Positions 30,341 to 44,484 are shown, numbered from the stretch's first letter. The stretch: DNA of 64,000 nucleotides from Shewanella sp. KT0246 (GCF_019654955.1 NZ_BPEV01000024.1:25681-89680), one strand, 5' to 3'. Made by a program: numbers and translations. The notes: generated from the letters alone by a model not told the origin.

Positions 30341-31726
30341 TTAATGATGATTTGTAGTCAGTGACTTATTGGCAAGTTTAGCAAAGTAACGTTTAGATTC
30401 TGCCCTCACCTTTGGCGCAAGTAAAATAGCAGACGTCATCGTCGGAATAGCCATTAAGGCATATGCCGCATCAATAATATTAACGATTTCTTGAATGCTT
30501 GCCGTTGCTGCAAATAAAATCGCACACAAGAAAAAGTACTGATATAAACGTAACCTTTGACGACCAAATAAAAAAGCAAAACACTGGCCACCATAAAAAG
30601 CTTGAGTAAAAATGGTACTGATACTGAAAAACACCACACACAATATCAATAAATAAGGCCCTACTCCTGGCATTGTCATTTCAAACGCTTGGGCAGATAA
30701 ATTAACACCTTGCGCTTCACCTGTTTGCCAAACCCCAGAAATTAAGATGATCATTGCTGTTGCAGTACAAACTAACAAAGTGTCAATGGCAGGACCAAGC
30801 ATAGCGACAAGGCCTTCTTTAACAGGTTCATTAGTTCTCGCACTACCATGAGCCATCACTTCGGTACCAATACCCGCTTCATTTGAAAAAGCTGCGCGGC
30901 GAATACCAATTAGCATCGTACCTAATATGCCGCCCCCAACAGAGTTTAATGAAAAAGCCTCAGTAAAAATTAATGCAAAGTAATGAGGTATTTCAGTTAT
31001 ATGAGTCGCAATAACATAAAAAGCACAGCTCATATAAATAAGGATCATCAATGGCACCACCTTTGATGCCACAGATGCAATACGTTTGATCCCGCCTAAA
31101 ATAACGCTAGCAACAATCAGCATAACAACGATACCTAGTGATAAATCGATCCAAAAAGTAGATTCATTAGCTGGAAAATATCCTGGTTTTACAATTAGCC
31201 ATTCACGAATAATCTGTACCAGTTGATTGGAGTTAAATAATGGAAAGTTACCCACTAGACCTACAACACAAAAGAAGACAGCTAAAAAGTGCCACTTTTT
31301 AGATAACCCTTGAGTAATAATGTACATAGGGCCACCTTGCACATCACCATTTTCATCTTTGCCTCGATACATAATAGCTAAAGTACAGGTAAAGAATTTG
31401 GTTGCCATTCCGACGATGGCACTGATCCACATCCAAAAAATGGCACCAGGACCACCCACCATAATAGCCACAGCAACACTGCCAATATTGCCCATACCAA
31501 CGGTTCCAGCCATAGCACTGGACAGTGCACCGGCATGAGTAATATGACCTTCAGCGCCTTTATCAGGGTATTTTCCACGCACAATATTGATAGCATGACC
31601 GATATAACGAAATGGGATAAACCTAGAATAAATAAGGAAAAATAGGCCACCACCGACTAAAAGAACCAACATGTGTGGTCCCCATGCTAAATCAGCAATT
31701 TCAGCCGTAATAGAAACAAGAGACAT
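30341..31726 (-). CDS. Sodium:alanine symporter family protein (AGCS)
   Basis: A 461-residue inner-membrane transporter with about ten or eleven hydrophobic segments. AGCS hallmarks are HAGALSSAMAGTVGMGNIGSVAVAI, GGPGAIFWMWISAIVGMATKF, GGPMYII and the RRAAFSNEAGIGTEVMAHG segment. Family members take up alanine or glycine with sodium. It stands alone on the minus strand and is divergent from mioC. Confidence 0.92.
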   Translation of the reverse strand: MSLVSITAEIADLAWGPHMLVLLVGGGLFFLIYSRFIPFRYIGHAINIVRGKYPDKGAEGHITHAGALSSAMAGTVGMGNIGSVAVAIMVGGPGAIFWMWISAIVGMATKFFTCTLAIMYRGKDENGDVQGGPMYIITQGLSKKWHFLAVFFCVVGLVGNFPLFNSNQLVQIIREWLIVKPGYFPANESTFWIDLSLGIVVMLIVASVILGGIKRIASVASKVVPLMILIYMSCAFYVIATHITEIPHYFALIFTEAFSLNSVGGGILGTMLIGIRRAAFSNEAGIGTEVMAHGSARTNEPVKEGLVAMLGPAIDTLLVCTATAMIILISGVWQTGEAQGVNLSAQAFEMTMPGVGPYLLILCVVFFSISTIFTQAFYGGQCFAFLFGRQRLRLYQYFFLCAILFAATASIQEIVNIIDAAYALMAIPTMTSAILLAPKVRAESKRYFAKLANKSLTTNHH

Positions 31727-31853
31727 AGGTAAGTTACAGGTTTGTTAAAAGTTATCTTTGAAAATACGGACAAAAACCGCTTTGTGCAATGACAAATCTG
31801 CGTAAACTATGACTTAAACTATGGCTAATAGTGGCCAAAATTAAGGTAATAGC

Positions 31854-32297
31854 ATGGCAAAAGTAGAGATATTAGTCGGTACGACACAAGGCGGAACCGA
31901 ATATGTTGCTGATGATATGGCAGCTCAACTGACCGATTTAGGTCATCAAATCCAGATACATTTAACACCAGATCTAGCAGATTTAGACCGAAATTCACTG
32001 TGGTTAATCGTGTGTTCTACACACGGAGCTGGTGATCTTCCAGACAATATTGAACCATTTTATCAGCAACTGATCGCAACTAAAGACGATCTTAACTCAG
32101 TGAAATATGCTTTATGTGCCATTGGTGACTCAAGTTACGATACTTTTTGCCAAGGCCCTGAAAAAATAATTTTTCAACTAGATCTTTTGAATGCACAACC
32201 CATTGTGAATAAGATCCAGATTGATGTACAAATGGATCCTGTGCCTGAAGACGCTGCTTTAGCTTGGTTATCTGAGTGGCAAACAATTATTACTTAG
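31854..32297 (+). CDS. mioC: Flavodoxin-like protein MioC
   Basis: A 147-residue FMN-binding flavodoxin-like protein. The phosphate-binding loop is VGTTQGGTEYVAD, with STHGAGDLPDN and CAIGDSSYDTFC forming the other FMN loops. E. coli MioC has been linked to biotin synthase activity, and its transcription runs into oriC. Here too mioC is transcribed directly toward the origin, ending about 50 bp from the first DnaA box. Confidence 0.95.
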   Translation: MAKVEILVGTTQGGTEYVADDMAAQLTDLGHQIQIHLTPDLADLDRNSLWLIVCSTHGAGDLPDNIEPFYQQLIATKDDLNSVKYALCAIGDSSYDTFCQGPEKIIFQLDLLNAQPIVNKIQIDVQMDPVPEDAALAWLSEWQTIIT

Positions 32298-32772
32298 TAA
32301 AATTTAGTTAATATCTTCATTTATACCCACAATATGATCTAATCTTATCCACAATAAGTTAATTAGAAAGATAACTATGTGGATAAGCTATTATTTTATC
32401 CGATCATAACTTTGTATTGATCCACACCTGATCTTGTTAAAGATCACCCCTGTGGATAACTAGCCGATCTATCCCCAAGTTATATTGAAACTGATCGCAG
32501 TTAGATCACAGGATCGTTTTAGCATTAACTTATGATTATAAAAGAAAAATAGGCTTTTCCACAGAAAACCTCGATCCTAATAGTAACAGTAATAAAAAGA
32601 TCTATTTAAAGATCTTAAGATCTATTAAGCGAAGCGTGTCTGATCAAAATGAGAAAATTGATCATTCCCGAAAGGCAAAGCAAGTGCTAAAATACTCGGC
32701 TGAAACACTCTTTCGATCTAAATTCAGATTTAACTGTAAATTAGAAAAATTACTTTTACCCAAGGTTACAAA
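32298..32772. other. oriC: Chromosomal replication origin oriC
   Basis: The gap between mioC and mnmG has the E. coli-type layout. Perfect DnaA boxes TTATCCACA are at 32345-32353 (+), 32378-32386 (-) and 32451-32459 (-). One-mismatch boxes are at 32418-32426 (TGATCCACA) and 32555-32563 (TTTTCCACA), the latter at the place of E. coli R1. I count 16 GATC sites between 32336 and 32718. No gene is present. mnmG beyond it is also GATC-rich (16 sites in 1.9 kb by my count), fitting SeqA binding. Confidence 0.95.
32587..32632. other. AT-rich unwinding element of oriC
   Basis: Three repeats beginning with GATCT at 32599, 32611 and 32619 (GATCTATTTAAA, GATCTTAA, GATCTATTAAGC) resemble the E. coli 13-mers and lie on the mnmG side of the DnaA boxes, as expected. 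The upstream CGATCCTAATA is shared with E. coli. Confidence 0.85.
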
Positions 32773-34662
32773 ATGCATTTTCATGAACGGTTTGATGTTA
32801 TTGTTGTTGGTGGTGGTCATGCCGGAACTGAAGCGGCACTTGCAGCAGCAAGAATGGGATCTAAAACCCTCTTACTGACTCACAATATTGATACCCTCGG
32901 ACAAATGTCTTGTAACCCAGCCATAGGCGGAATTGGTAAAGGTCATTTAGTTAAAGAAATTGATGCTTTGGGTGGTGCAATGGCAACAGCCACTGACTTC
33001 GCAGGTATTCAATTTAGAACCTTAAACTCAAGCAAAGGCCCAGCAGTAAGAGCCACTCGTGCTCAAGCTGACCGAGCGCTTTACCGTCAAAAAATTCAGC
33101 AAATTCTCCAGCATCAACCTAACTTACGAATTTTCCAACAAGCTGTAGATGACTTAGTTGTTGAAAATAATAGAGTTATTGGTGTAGTGACTCAAATGGG
33201 ATTAGCATTTGAATCTCCAAGTGTTGTATTAACAACGGGTACCTTCCTCAGTGGTAAAATCCATATTGGATTAGAAAATTACAGCGGTGGCCGCGCTGGT
33301 GATCCACCAGCAATTGCACTAGCAAATCGGTTAAAAGAATTACCAATCCGTGTTGGGCGTCTTAAAACGGGTACACCACCGAGAATCGATGCCAACACGA
33401 TTGATTTTGATAAAATGCAAGAGCAAAAAGGTGATGATCCGTTACCAGTCATGTCGTTTATTGGTGATGTTGAGCAACACCCAGAGCAAGTCTCTTGTTT
33501 TATCACTCATACCAATGAAAAAACTCACGATATTATTCGTGGTGGACTTGATCGTAGCCCAATGTATTCAGGAGTTATTGAAGGTATTGGTCCAAGATAT
33601 TGTCCATCGATCGAAGATAAAATTAATCGTTTTGCAGACAAAACTTCACATCAAATCTTTATTGAACCAGAAGGACTAACCACCAATGAGATCTATCCAA
33701 ATGGGATCTCAACTAGTTTGCCTTTTGATGTTCAGTTAAATTTAGTCAGATCAATTCAAGGTATGGAAAACGCAGAGATCATTCGTCCTGGTTATGCCAT
33801 TGAATATGATTATTTTGATCCAAGAGACCTTAAAAATTCATTAGAAACTAAAAATATTGATGGTTTGTTCTTTGCTGGACAAATCAATGGTACAACAGGT
33901 TATGAAGAGGCGGGAGCTCAAGGCTTATTAGCTGGCATGAACGCATCTTTACAAGTTCAAGGTAAAGAGGTTTGGTGTCCGAGACGCGATCAAGCATACA
34001 TTGGTGTGTTAGTTGATGATTTATCAACTTTAGGCACAAAAGAGCCATACAGAATGTTTACCAGTCGTGCAGAATATCGTTTACTACTTCGTGAAGATAA
34101 TGCTGATTTGCGTTTAACTGAAAAAGGTCGTGAACTTGGTTTGGTTGATGACGATCGCTGGCAAAAATTTAGCGAGAAAAGAGAATCTATTGAAACTGAA
34201 CTGCAGCGCCTGCGCAGTAATTGGGTTCACAACAATTCTCCACTGTTAGACGTATTGAATCCTGAATTGAATACACCCATTTCTCGTGAAGCTTCATTTG
34301 AAGATCTATTACGCCGTCCAGAAATGGATTACAAGAAGCTCATGAGCTTAGAAGGTTTTGGCCCTGCAATTGAAGATGCACGTGCTGCAGAGCAAGTACA
34401 AATTCAAGTAAAATATTCTGGCTATATTCAAAGACAGCAAGGCGAGATCGATAAAGCCATTCGTCATGAAACGACAAGTTTACCTTTAGATCTCGATTAT
34501 CAAGAGGTGGCGGGTTTATCTAATGAAGTCATTGCTAAGATGAATGAGCATAAACCAGAAACCATTGGTCAAGCTTCACGGATCTCTGGAATGACCCCAG
34601 CTGCTATTTCAATTTTGTTGGTTCACCTTAAAAAACGTGGTTTATTGCGTAAAAGCGCATAA
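32773..34662 (+). CDS. mnmG: tRNA U34 carboxymethylaminomethyl modification enzyme MnmG
   Basis: A 629-residue FAD- and NADH-dependent enzyme acting with MnmE on wobble U34. The FAD motif is [19 protein letters not shown] (GGGHAG at 13-18). Other family blocks are [47 protein letters not shown], and the C-terminal MnmE/tRNA-binding part ending [13 protein letters not shown]. It is the first gene right of oriC, transcribed away from it. Confidence 0.98.
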   Translation: MHFHERFDVIVVGGGHAGTEAALAAARMGSKTLLLTHNIDTLGQMSCNPAIGGIGKGHLVKEIDALGGAMATATDFAGIQFRTLNSSKGPAVRATRAQADRALYRQKIQQILQHQPNLRIFQQAVDDLVVENNRVIGVVTQMGLAFESPSVVLTTGTFLSGKIHIGLENYSGGRAGDPPAIALANRLKELPIRVGRLKTGTPPRIDANTIDFDKMQEQKGDDPLPVMSFIGDVEQHPEQVSCFITHTNEKTHDIIRGGLDRSPMYSGVIEGIGPRYCPSIEDKINRFADKTSHQIFIEPEGLTTNEIYPNGISTSLPFDVQLNLVRSIQGMENAEIIRPGYAIEYDYFDPRDLKNSLETKNIDGLFFAGQINGTTGYEEAGAQGLLAGMNASLQVQGKEVWCPRRDQAYIGVLVDDLSTLGTKEPYRMFTSRAEYRLLLREDNADLRLTEKGRELGLVDDDRWQKFSEKRESIETELQRLRSNWVHNNSPLLDVLNPELNTPISREASFEDLLRRPEMDYKKLMSLEGFGPAIEDARAAEQVQIQVKYSGYIQRQQGEIDKAIRHETTSLPLDLDYQEVAGLSNEVIAKMNEHKPETIGQASRISGMTPAAISILLVHLKKRGLLRKSA

Positions 34663-34692
34663 ATCGCAGTAAAAAGTTGTGTTTTGACCAAT

Positions 34693-34716
34693 AAGGGAAG
34701 CTTTGAGGCTTCCCTT
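34693..34716 (+). terminator. Hairpin after mnmG
   Basis: AAGGGAAGC, 6-nt loop, GCTTCCCTT, located 31 bp past the mnmG stop. No T-run follows, so termination may be partial. Confidence 0.6.
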
Positions 34717-34781
34717 AGTCATTTCTGCCATTCATAATACCCGATGATTTATGATTCCCTTTGATTTAGAGGTCACTTAGC

Positions 34782-35405
34782 GTGCTAGCCGATCAACTTA
34801 AAACATATCTAGCTGAAACCAATATTTCAGCGACAGAAACTCAACAGCAACAATTGGTTGGGTTTGTTACCATGCTAAATAAATGGAATAAAGCCTATAA
34901 CCTGACATCAGTCAGAGATCCTGAACAGATGTTAATCCGTCATGTTATGGACAGTTTAGTGGTTTCTCCTTATCTTAAGGGACAAAGATTCATTGATGTT
35001 GGGACTGGACCAGGCTTACCTGGGATCCCATTAGCTATTTTAAATCCTGACAAAGAATTTGTACTTCTAGACAGTTTAGGAAAGCGGATCCGTTTTCAAA
35101 AGCAGGTTCAGTTTGAATTAAAGATCAATAACATTACTTCAGTTGAAAGCCGTGTTGAGGCTTATGAACCTGAGCAAAAATTTGATGGTGTAATTAGCCG
35201 TGCATTTGCCTCAATTGAAGATATGTTGACTTGGTGTCATCACTTACCTGCTGATAATGGTCAATTTTATGCGTTAAAAGGCCAACTCAGTGAAACTGAA
35301 TTAACCAGTATTCCAACTGAATTTGATGTAGTAGAAACCATCACATTGACAGTGCCAAAGTTAGATGAACAAAGACATCTGTTAAAGCTAGTGAAGAAAT
35401 CATAA
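34782..35405 (+). CDS. rsmG: 16S rRNA m7G527 methyltransferase RsmG
   Basis: A 207-residue SAM-dependent enzyme that methylates N7 of G527 in 16S rRNA; its loss gives low-level streptomycin resistance in other bacteria. The SAM site is [17 protein letters not shown]. Other family blocks are [24 protein letters not shown] and [14 protein letters not shown]. The start is GTG at 34782 with an AGAGGT ribosome site. It follows mnmG and precedes parA, the usual order. Confidence 0.97.
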   Translation: MLADQLKTYLAETNISATETQQQQLVGFVTMLNKWNKAYNLTSVRDPEQMLIRHVMDSLVVSPYLKGQRFIDVGTGPGLPGIPLAILNPDKEFVLLDSLGKRIRFQKQVQFELKINNITSVESRVEAYEPEQKFDGVISRAFASIEDMLTWCHHLPADNGQFYALKGQLSETELTSIPTEFDVVETITLTVPKLDEQRHLLKLVKKS

Positions 35406-35462
35406 CGCTGGCAATAAAATAAATATTATCGGACATCGTAAATATGTCCTTAGGGTGAACAC

Positions 35463-36245
35463 GTGGGTAAAATCATTGCCGTAGCCAACCAAAAAGGTGG
35501 CGTAGGAAAAACAACAACTTGTGTTAATTTAGCAGCCTCGCTTGCGGCCACAAAACGCAAAGTGCTGTTAATCGATCTTGATCCACAGGGTAATGCCACT
35601 ATGGGGAGTGGTGTTGATAAATACGAAGTTGAAAATACCGCTTACGAATTACTTGTCGAAGAAAAATCTTTTGCCGAAATAGTCATTAAAGATACGACGG
35701 GCAAATATGATCTGATTGCAGGAAATGGTGATGTTACCGCAGCTGAAATTAAACTCATGGAGTTTTTCGCCAGAGAAATTAGATTAAAAAATGCATTGGC
35801 AGAAGTAAAAGATGATTATGATTTTATCTTTATTGATTGCCCGCCATCACTGAACATGCTGACAGTTAATGCCATGTCGGCTGCTGACTCAGTGTTAGTG
35901 CCAATGCAATGTGAATACTATGCCTTAGAAGGCTTGACAGCATTGATTGATACCATAACTAAGTTAGGCGCTATGGTTAATCCTAACTTGAGCATCGAAG
36001 GGATCTTACGAACAATGTATGATCCTCGTAATAGATTATCAAATGATGTATCTGATCAATTAAAACAACATTTTGGCGAAAAAGTTTACCGCACAGTGAT
36101 CCCGCGCAATATTCGATTAGCTGAAGCGCCAAGTTTTGGGGCTCCTGCAATGTATTACGATAAATCTAGTGCTGGTGCCAAAGCCTATTTAGCTTTAGCG
36201 GGTGAAATCATTCGCCGCGCAGAGCAACAAACAGAATCTAAGTAA
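35463..36245 (+). CDS. parA: Chromosome partitioning ATPase ParA (Soj)
   Basis: A 260-residue deviant Walker ATPase that, with ParB bound to parS, segregates the origin region. The deviant Walker A is QKGGVGKTT (residues 10-18), Walker B is FIFIDCPPSL, and the DLDPQGNATMG block is typical of chromosomal ParA. There is no N-terminal helix-turn-helix, in contrast to plasmid types. The start is GTG at 35463 after AGGGTGA. It ends 15 bp before parB. Confidence 0.97.
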   Translation: MGKIIAVANQKGGVGKTTTCVNLAASLAATKRKVLLIDLDPQGNATMGSGVDKYEVENTAYELLVEEKSFAEIVIKDTTGKYDLIAGNGDVTAAEIKLMEFFAREIRLKNALAEVKDDYDFIFIDCPPSLNMLTVNAMSAADSVLVPMQCEYYALEGLTALIDTITKLGAMVNPNLSIEGILRTMYDPRNRLSNDVSDQLKQHFGEKVYRTVIPRNIRLAEAPSFGAPAMYYDKSSAGAKAYLALAGEIIRRAEQQTESK

Positions 36246-36260
36246 GCGTAAGGGAATAAA

Positions 36261-37154
36261 ATGACGTTAAAAAAACGCGGTTTAGGTAAGGGCTTGGATG
36301 CTTTGTTAAGTAATAGCAACGCTGCGAGCCGAAAAACTGAGCAGACTCAAACAGAAGCTGAAGTAATCCAAGCGCCAAAGGAAGATGGCTTATTGATGCT
36401 CGATTTAGATTTACTGCAGTCAGGTAAGTATCAACCGCGTAAAGACATGTCACCTGAAGCGTTAGAAGAGTTAGCGGAGTCAATTAAATCACAAGGTGTT
36501 ATTCAACCTATTGTTGTGCGTAAAATTGATGCCGAAAAATATGAAATTATTGCAGGTGAACGCCGCTGGAGAGCATCGCAAATAGCTCAATTAGACAAAG
36601 TCCCATGTATTGTTAAACAGGTCCCGGACGAGTCAGCAGTTGCCATCGCTTTAATTGAAAATATTCAACGTGAAGACTTAAATGCTATGGAAGAAGCTAT
36701 AGCATTACAGCGATTACTAGAAGAATTTGAATTAACACATCAACAAACTGCCGATGCTGTAGGTAAATCTAGAGCAAGTGTTTCTAACTTATTACGTTTA
36801 AATAGTTTAAATGAGCCTGTTAAACGTTTATTAGAATATGGCGATATAGACATGGGTCATGCTCGTGCTTTACTTGCTATTGAAGGTGAAGAGCAAACTA
36901 ATTTAGCTCGATTGGTCGCTTCTAAAGAAATGACAGTTCGCGAAACTGAACGATTAGTGAATAAAGCCCTAAATCCGACTAAAGAAGCCGAAAAACCAAC
37001 TAAAGATCATGATGTAACCCGCTTAGAGCAACAGTTAATTGAAAAGTTAGGTGCTAAAGTGGCGATAAATCATGGCAGTAAAGGTAAAGGTAAAATTGTA
37101 ATAAACTACCAAGATCTTGCTGAATTGGATGGAATACTTAGCAAAATTCACTAA
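36261..37154 (+). CDS. parB: Chromosome partitioning protein ParB (Spo0J)
   Basis: A 297-residue parS-binding CTP-dependent clamp. The N-terminus KKRGLGKGLDALLS contacts ParA. The CTP-binding ParB/Srx domain includes GKYQPRKDMSPEALEELAESIK and the motif IIAGERRWRAS. The helix-turn-helix (LTHQQTADAVGKSRASVSNLLRL) recognises parS. The C-terminal dimer domain follows from about residue 240. Three consensus parS-like sites lie 27-32 kb away within this window, on the other side of oriC; none is seen next to parAB. Confidence 0.97.
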   Translation: MTLKKRGLGKGLDALLSNSNAASRKTEQTQTEAEVIQAPKEDGLLMLDLDLLQSGKYQPRKDMSPEALEELAESIKSQGVIQPIVVRKIDAEKYEIIAGERRWRASQIAQLDKVPCIVKQVPDESAVAIALIENIQREDLNAMEEAIALQRLLEEFELTHQQTADAVGKSRASVSNLLRLNSLNEPVKRLLEYGDIDMGHARALLAIEGEEQTNLARLVASKEMTVRETERLVNKALNPTKEAEKPTKDHDVTRLEQQLIEKLGAKVAINHGSKGKGKIVINYQDLAELDGILSKIH

Positions 37155-37266
37155 ATCCCCCAACAAAGTCATTTCAATAGTAACTTTGTAACAAGGCGTA
37201 ATTTTGACTTTTTAGAAATTTAGAGCCAAATCACGCCTAATATCACTGTTTAACCTCTCATCAAAG

Positions 37267-37294
37267 TTGCAAACAAGGTGTGAAAAGGTATACT
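37267..37294 (+). promoter_or_regulatory. atp operon promoter
   Basis: TTGCAA (37267-37272) and TATACT (37289-37294) with a 16-bp spacer, about 85 bp upstream of atpI. It lies in the parB-atpI gap of 225 bp, where I see no gene. Confidence 0.6.
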
Positions 37295-37379
37295 TTGCAT
37301 GCTTTTTTTCCTGTCTGAGTTGTTAATGATCACATTAATGGCCCAGTGGAAAAATAAGTACTAATGCGGAGATTCAAAA

Positions 37380-37763
37380 TTGAGTAAGGTTTTAGCGCGT
37401 CGTGGCCGGTGGTCAGCCTATCGAATAGTGTTGTTGCAGGCGGCGGTAGCTGGGGGAACTTCAATTTTCTTTTTCGCTCTGTGGGGAGCTCAGTATGGCT
37501 TATCTGCTTTAGCAGGTGGTCTTATTGCTGTACTCCCTAATTTTGTATTCGCAACCCTTGCTTTCTCTCATGCGGGAGCTAAAGCGTCAGGAAAAGTCGT
37601 TTGGATGTTTTTCTTGGGGGAAGCGGTAAAGTTGCTGCTAACCATTGTGTTATTTGCCATCGCATTTGGTATGCTAAAAACGCCATTTTTGCCGTTATTT
37701 AGCTGTTATTTGTTGGCATTACTAATACCTTGGACAGCCCCTTTATACTTCAAGCAAAATTAA
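37380..37763 (+). CDS. atpI: ATP synthase protein I
   Basis: A 127-residue inner-membrane protein with four hydrophobic segments, encoded first in the atp operon and thought to help assemble the c-ring. The start is TTG at 37380, preceded by GCGGAGA; MSKVLARRGR is basic, followed by the first helix (IVLLQAAVAGGTSIFFFALW). AtpI is weakly conserved, so position and topology are the main support. A less used start codon fits low expression. Confidence 0.9.
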   Translation: MSKVLARRGRWSAYRIVLLQAAVAGGTSIFFFALWGAQYGLSALAGGLIAVLPNFVFATLAFSHAGAKASGKVVWMFFLGEAVKLLLTIVLFAIAFGMLKTPFLPLFSCYLLALLIPWTAPLYFKQN

Positions 37764-38597
<834 letters not shown>

Positions 38598-38611
38598 TTT
38601 AATAAAATTAG

Positions 38612-38887
<276 letters not shown>

Positions 38888-38914
38888 TCGCCCCCCTTAG
38901 AAGGAGTTGTCGTT

Positions 38915-39385
38915 ATGAGTATTAACGCTACCCTGCTAGGCCAAGCGATTTCTTTTGCACTCTTCGTGTGGTTTTGCATGAAGTTTGTATGGCCGCCATT
39001 GATGAACGCTATCGAAGAACGCCAGAAGAAAATTGCCGATGGGCTAGCTGATGCAGGACGTGCTGCAAAAGATCTAGAGTTGGCTCAAGCGAAAGCTAAT
39101 GAGCAACTAAAAGAAGCGAAGGCGACTGCTAATGAAATTATTGAGCAAGCTAATAAGCGCAAAGCTCAAATAGTTGAAGAAGCGAAAATTGAAGCTGATA
39201 CAGAGCGTGCGAAAATCATTGCTCAAGGTCAAGCTGAAATTGAAAACGAACGTAATCGCGTTAAAGATGACTTGCGTAAGCAAGTTGCTACTCTTGCCGT
39301 AACAGGTGCAGAGAAAATTCTTCAACGTTCGATTGATCCAGAAGCTCACAGTGACATAGTTAATAAACTTGTTGCTGAAATTTAA
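38915..39385 (+). CDS. atpF: F1Fo ATP synthase subunit b
   Basis: A 156-residue peripheral-stalk subunit. One N-terminal membrane helix ([21 protein letters not shown]) is followed by a long, charged coiled coil rich in Ala, Glu and Lys, typical of subunit b, ending in a delta-binding segment. Preceded by AAGGAG and located between atpE and atpH. Confidence 0.98.
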   Translation: MSINATLLGQAISFALFVWFCMKFVWPPLMNAIEERQKKIADGLADAGRAAKDLELAQAKANEQLKEAKATANEIIEQANKRKAQIVEEAKIEADTERAKIIAQGQAEIENERNRVKDDLRKQVATLAVTGAEKILQRSIDPEAHSDIVNKLVAEI

Positions 39386-39401
39386 TTAAGGAATCGGAGT
39401 T

Positions 39402-39935
39402 ATGGCTGAAATAAGCACCATTGCTCGTCCTTATGCAAAGGCAGCTTTTGATTTTGCTGTTGAACATAAAGCAATTGAAGATTGGGCAGAAATGCTGAAC
39501 TTCGCGGCATTGGTTAGTGAAAACGAATCAATTCAACCGTTGCTTGGTGGTTCATTGGCTAGTGCTAAACTTGCCTCACTATTTATTGAAGTATGTGGTG
39601 AGCAGGTCAATGCGCAGGGTCAAAACCTTATTAAGGTTATGGCTGAAAACGGTCGTTTAGAGATACTGCCAACAGTCTCTCTACTTTTTGCTGAGTACCG
39701 CAATGAATGGGCAAAAGAAGTTGAAGCAACTGTTGTTTCAGCAACTGAGCTAAGTTCTGAGCAGGAAGAGCAAATTAGTGTTTCTCTTGAGAAACGTCTC
39801 GCACGCAAAGTTAAGCTGAATTGTAGTGTAGATGCATCGCTTATTGGCGGTGTAATTATTAAATCAGGCGACTTAGTCATTGATGGCTCGGTTAGCGGTA
39901 ATCTATCGCGCTTGTCTGATAAGCTACAATCGTAA
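39402..39935 (+). CDS. atpH: F1Fo ATP synthase subunit delta
   Basis: A 177-residue subunit joining the peripheral stalk to the top of F1. The N-terminal helical domain starts [18 protein letters not shown], and the C-terminal part has the family's [28 protein letters not shown] block. Length equals that of E. coli. It starts 16 bp after atpF. Confidence 0.98.
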   Translation: MAEISTIARPYAKAAFDFAVEHKAIEDWAEMLNFAALVSENESIQPLLGGSLASAKLASLFIEVCGEQVNAQGQNLIKVMAENGRLEILPTVSLLFAEYRNEWAKEVEATVVSATELSSEQEEQISVSLEKRLARKVKLNCSVDASLIGGVIIKSGDLVIDGSVSGNLSRLSDKLQS

Positions 39936-39949
39936 TTGGGAGTTTGAGC

Positions 39950-41491
39950 ATGCAACTGAATTCCACTGAAATCAGCGATCTGATTAAGCAGCGGATCGAG
40001 CAGTTCGACGTCGTTAGTGAAGCTCGCAACGAAGGTACAATCGTTGCAGTAAGTGACGGCATCATTCGCATTCACGGCCTTGCCGATGTAATGCAAGGTG
40101 AAATGATCGAACTGCCTGGTGGCCGTTTTGCAATCGCGTTGAACTTAGAACGTGATTCTGTCGGTGCCGTAGTAATGGGTCCTTATGCTAATTTAGCAGA
40201 AGGCGCAAAAGTTAAGACTACTGGTCGTATTCTTGAAGTACCAGTAGGTCGTGGTTTATTAGGCCGCGTTGTTAACACCCTTGGTGAGCCAATTGATGGA
40301 AAAGGACCAATCGACAACGATGGTTACTCTCCTATTGAAGTTATCGCTCCTGGTGTTATTGAACGTCAGTCTGTAGATCAACCAATCCAAACTGGTTATA
40401 AAGCCGTTGATGCCATGATCCCTATTGGTCGTGGTCAACGTGAATTGATCATTGGTGACCGTCAGACTGGTAAAACAGCGATGGCTATCGATGCAATTAT
40501 CAACCAGAAAGATTCAGGCATTAAATGTGTATACGTAGCGGTAGGGCAAAAAGCTTCTACAATCGCTAACGTTGTACGTAAGCTTGAAGAGCACGGTGCA
40601 TTAGCTAACACTATTGTTGTAGTTGCAACAGCTTCTGAAGCTGCAGCATTACAATACTTAGCACCATACTCTGGTTGTTCAATGGGTGAATACTTCCGTG
40701 ACCGCGGTGAAGATTCTTTAATCGTATATGATGATCTATCTAAGCAAGCAGTTGCTTACCGTCAGATCTCTCTACTATTGAAGCGTCCACCAGGACGTGA
40801 AGCATACCCAGGTGATGTATTCTATCTACATTCTCGTTTATTAGAACGTGCTTCACGTGTAAACGAAATCTATGTAGAGAAATTCACTAACGGTGAAGTA
40901 AAAGGTACAACCGGTTCTTTAACTGCGTTGCCTATTATTGAAACCCAAGCAGGTGATGTATCTGCATTCGTACCGACTAACGTAATTTCTATTACTGATG
41001 GTCAAATCTTCCTTGAAACTGACTTATTTAACTCAGGCTTACGTCCTGCTGTTAACCCAGGTATTTCAGTATCTCGTGTTGGTGGTGCGGCTCAGACTAA
41101 GATCATTAAGAAACTGTCTGGTGGTATTCGTACCGCGTTAGCACAGTATCGAGAGCTTGCTGCGTTCTCACAATTTGCATCTGACTTAGATGATGCAACT
41201 CGTGCTCAACTTGAGCATGGTGAGCGTGTTACCGAACTTATGAAGCAAAAGCAATATGCTCCTATGAGCATTGCTGCCCAAGCTATCTCAATCTTCGCAG
41301 CTGAAAAAGGCTACTTGAAGAGTGTTGAATTAAGTAAAATCGGTAGCTTCGAAGCTGCTCTGCTTTCATTCATGAACAGCGAACATGCTGAGCTTGTTAA
41401 TACTATTAATGCTTCTGGCGATTACAACGCAGACATTGAAAGTCAATTAAAAGCGGGCATGGACAAGTTCATTGAAACCCAAACCTGGTAA
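39950..41491 (+). CDS. atpA: F1Fo ATP synthase subunit alpha
   Basis: A 513-residue non-catalytic nucleotide-binding subunit. Walker A is GDRQTGKT (169-176); the arginine-finger region [21 protein letters not shown] appears here as [17 protein letters not shown]. The start [16 protein letters not shown] is preceded by GGGAG; an upstream TTG at 39944 is a poorer choice. Length equals that of E. coli AtpA. Confidence 0.98.
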   Translation: MQLNSTEISDLIKQRIEQFDVVSEARNEGTIVAVSDGIIRIHGLADVMQGEMIELPGGRFAIALNLERDSVGAVVMGPYANLAEGAKVKTTGRILEVPVGRGLLGRVVNTLGEPIDGKGPIDNDGYSPIEVIAPGVIERQSVDQPIQTGYKAVDAMIPIGRGQRELIIGDRQTGKTAMAIDAIINQKDSGIKCVYVAVGQKASTIANVVRKLEEHGALANTIVVVATASEAAALQYLAPYSGCSMGEYFRDRGEDSLIVYDDLSKQAVAYRQISLLLKRPPGREAYPGDVFYLHSRLLERASRVNEIYVEKFTNGEVKGTTGSLTALPIIETQAGDVSAFVPTNVISITDGQIFLETDLFNSGLRPAVNPGISVSRVGGAAQTKIIKKLSGGIRTALAQYRELAAFSQFASDLDDATRAQLEHGERVTELMKQKQYAPMSIAAQAISIFAAEKGYLKSVELSKIGSFEAALLSFMNSEHAELVNTINASGDYNADIESQLKAGMDKFIETQTW

Positions 41492-41542
41492 TAATTATCG
41501 AGGTGTCTTTGGGCACCTTCGGTCCCAGATTGGAGAGTAGAA

Positions 41543-43829
<2,287 letters not shown>

Positions 43830-43862
43830 CTGAGCATTAGCTTAGTATTTTAGGAGATCTTG

Positions 43863-44291
43863 ATGGCAGCCATGACAGTCAAACTTGATATAGTAAGTGC
43901 AGAGAACAGCATGTACAGCGGTGAAGTGAGCTTCTTAGAAGTGAGCGGTACCGAAGGTGAGTTAGGTATTATGCCTAACCATGCTCCTTTGCTAACTAAG
44001 ATCAAACCTGGCATGGCGCGCATGATTAAGCAAGATGGTAGTGAAGAAGTTATGTATCTTTCAGGTGGTATCCTGGAAGTACAACCTGATTCAATTTCTG
44101 TTCTTGCTGACGTCGCTATGCGTGCCAATGATATTGATGAGCAAGCTGCACTTGAAGCTAAGCAACGTGCTGAAGCGAATATCGCTAACGCAGGTGCTGA
44201 CTTCGATTATGAAGCTGCAACAATCGAATTAGCTAAATCTTTAGCTCAACTTCGTGTTGTTGAAACCATCAAAAAGAACATTGCCAGATAA
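43863..44291 (+). CDS. atpC: F1Fo ATP synthase subunit epsilon
   Basis: A 142-residue rotor and inhibitory subunit. The beta-sandwich domain ([56 protein letters not shown]) is followed by two C-terminal helices that can inhibit rotation. The ATG at 43863 follows GGAGATCTTG; a TTG at 43860 is also in frame. It ends the atp operon before a strong terminator. Confidence 0.97.
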   Translation: MAAMTVKLDIVSAENSMYSGEVSFLEVSGTEGELGIMPNHAPLLTKIKPGMARMIKQDGSEEVMYLSGGILEVQPDSISVLADVAMRANDIDEQAALEAKQRAEANIANAGADFDYEAATIELAKSLAQLRVVETIKKNIAR

Positions 44292-44304
44292 AGGTTATTG
44301 TTTT

Positions 44305-44333
44305 AAAAAGGCGACCCTAGGGTCGCCTTTTTT
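44305..44333 (+). terminator. atp operon terminator
   Basis: AAAAAGGCGACCC, 2-nt loop, GGGTCGCC, then a T-run; a strong rho-independent terminator right after atpC. Confidence 0.93.
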
Positions 44334-44484
44334 GTGTCTGATATTTAGTTTTGAAACAAATGATCTTCAAAATTCATATATAACAACCTCTGTCCGCCTT
44401 CATTCAAATATCTTAGTTTCCAGCTGCAATAAAACTGCGTTAAAATAACCACAATTATAGTGAATAGTAGTTCAAGGAAACCTG

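Noticed and set aside
35455..35470. CACGTG at the parA start as a parS site
   Set aside because: Only the central six bases match; the flanks (GGTGAA and GGTAAA) do not fit the 16-bp consensus.
39620..40096. 158-codon minus-strand frame across atpH and atpA
   Set aside because: It is wholly antisense to two highly conserved genes, has no family-like sequence and no ribosome site; a shadow frame.
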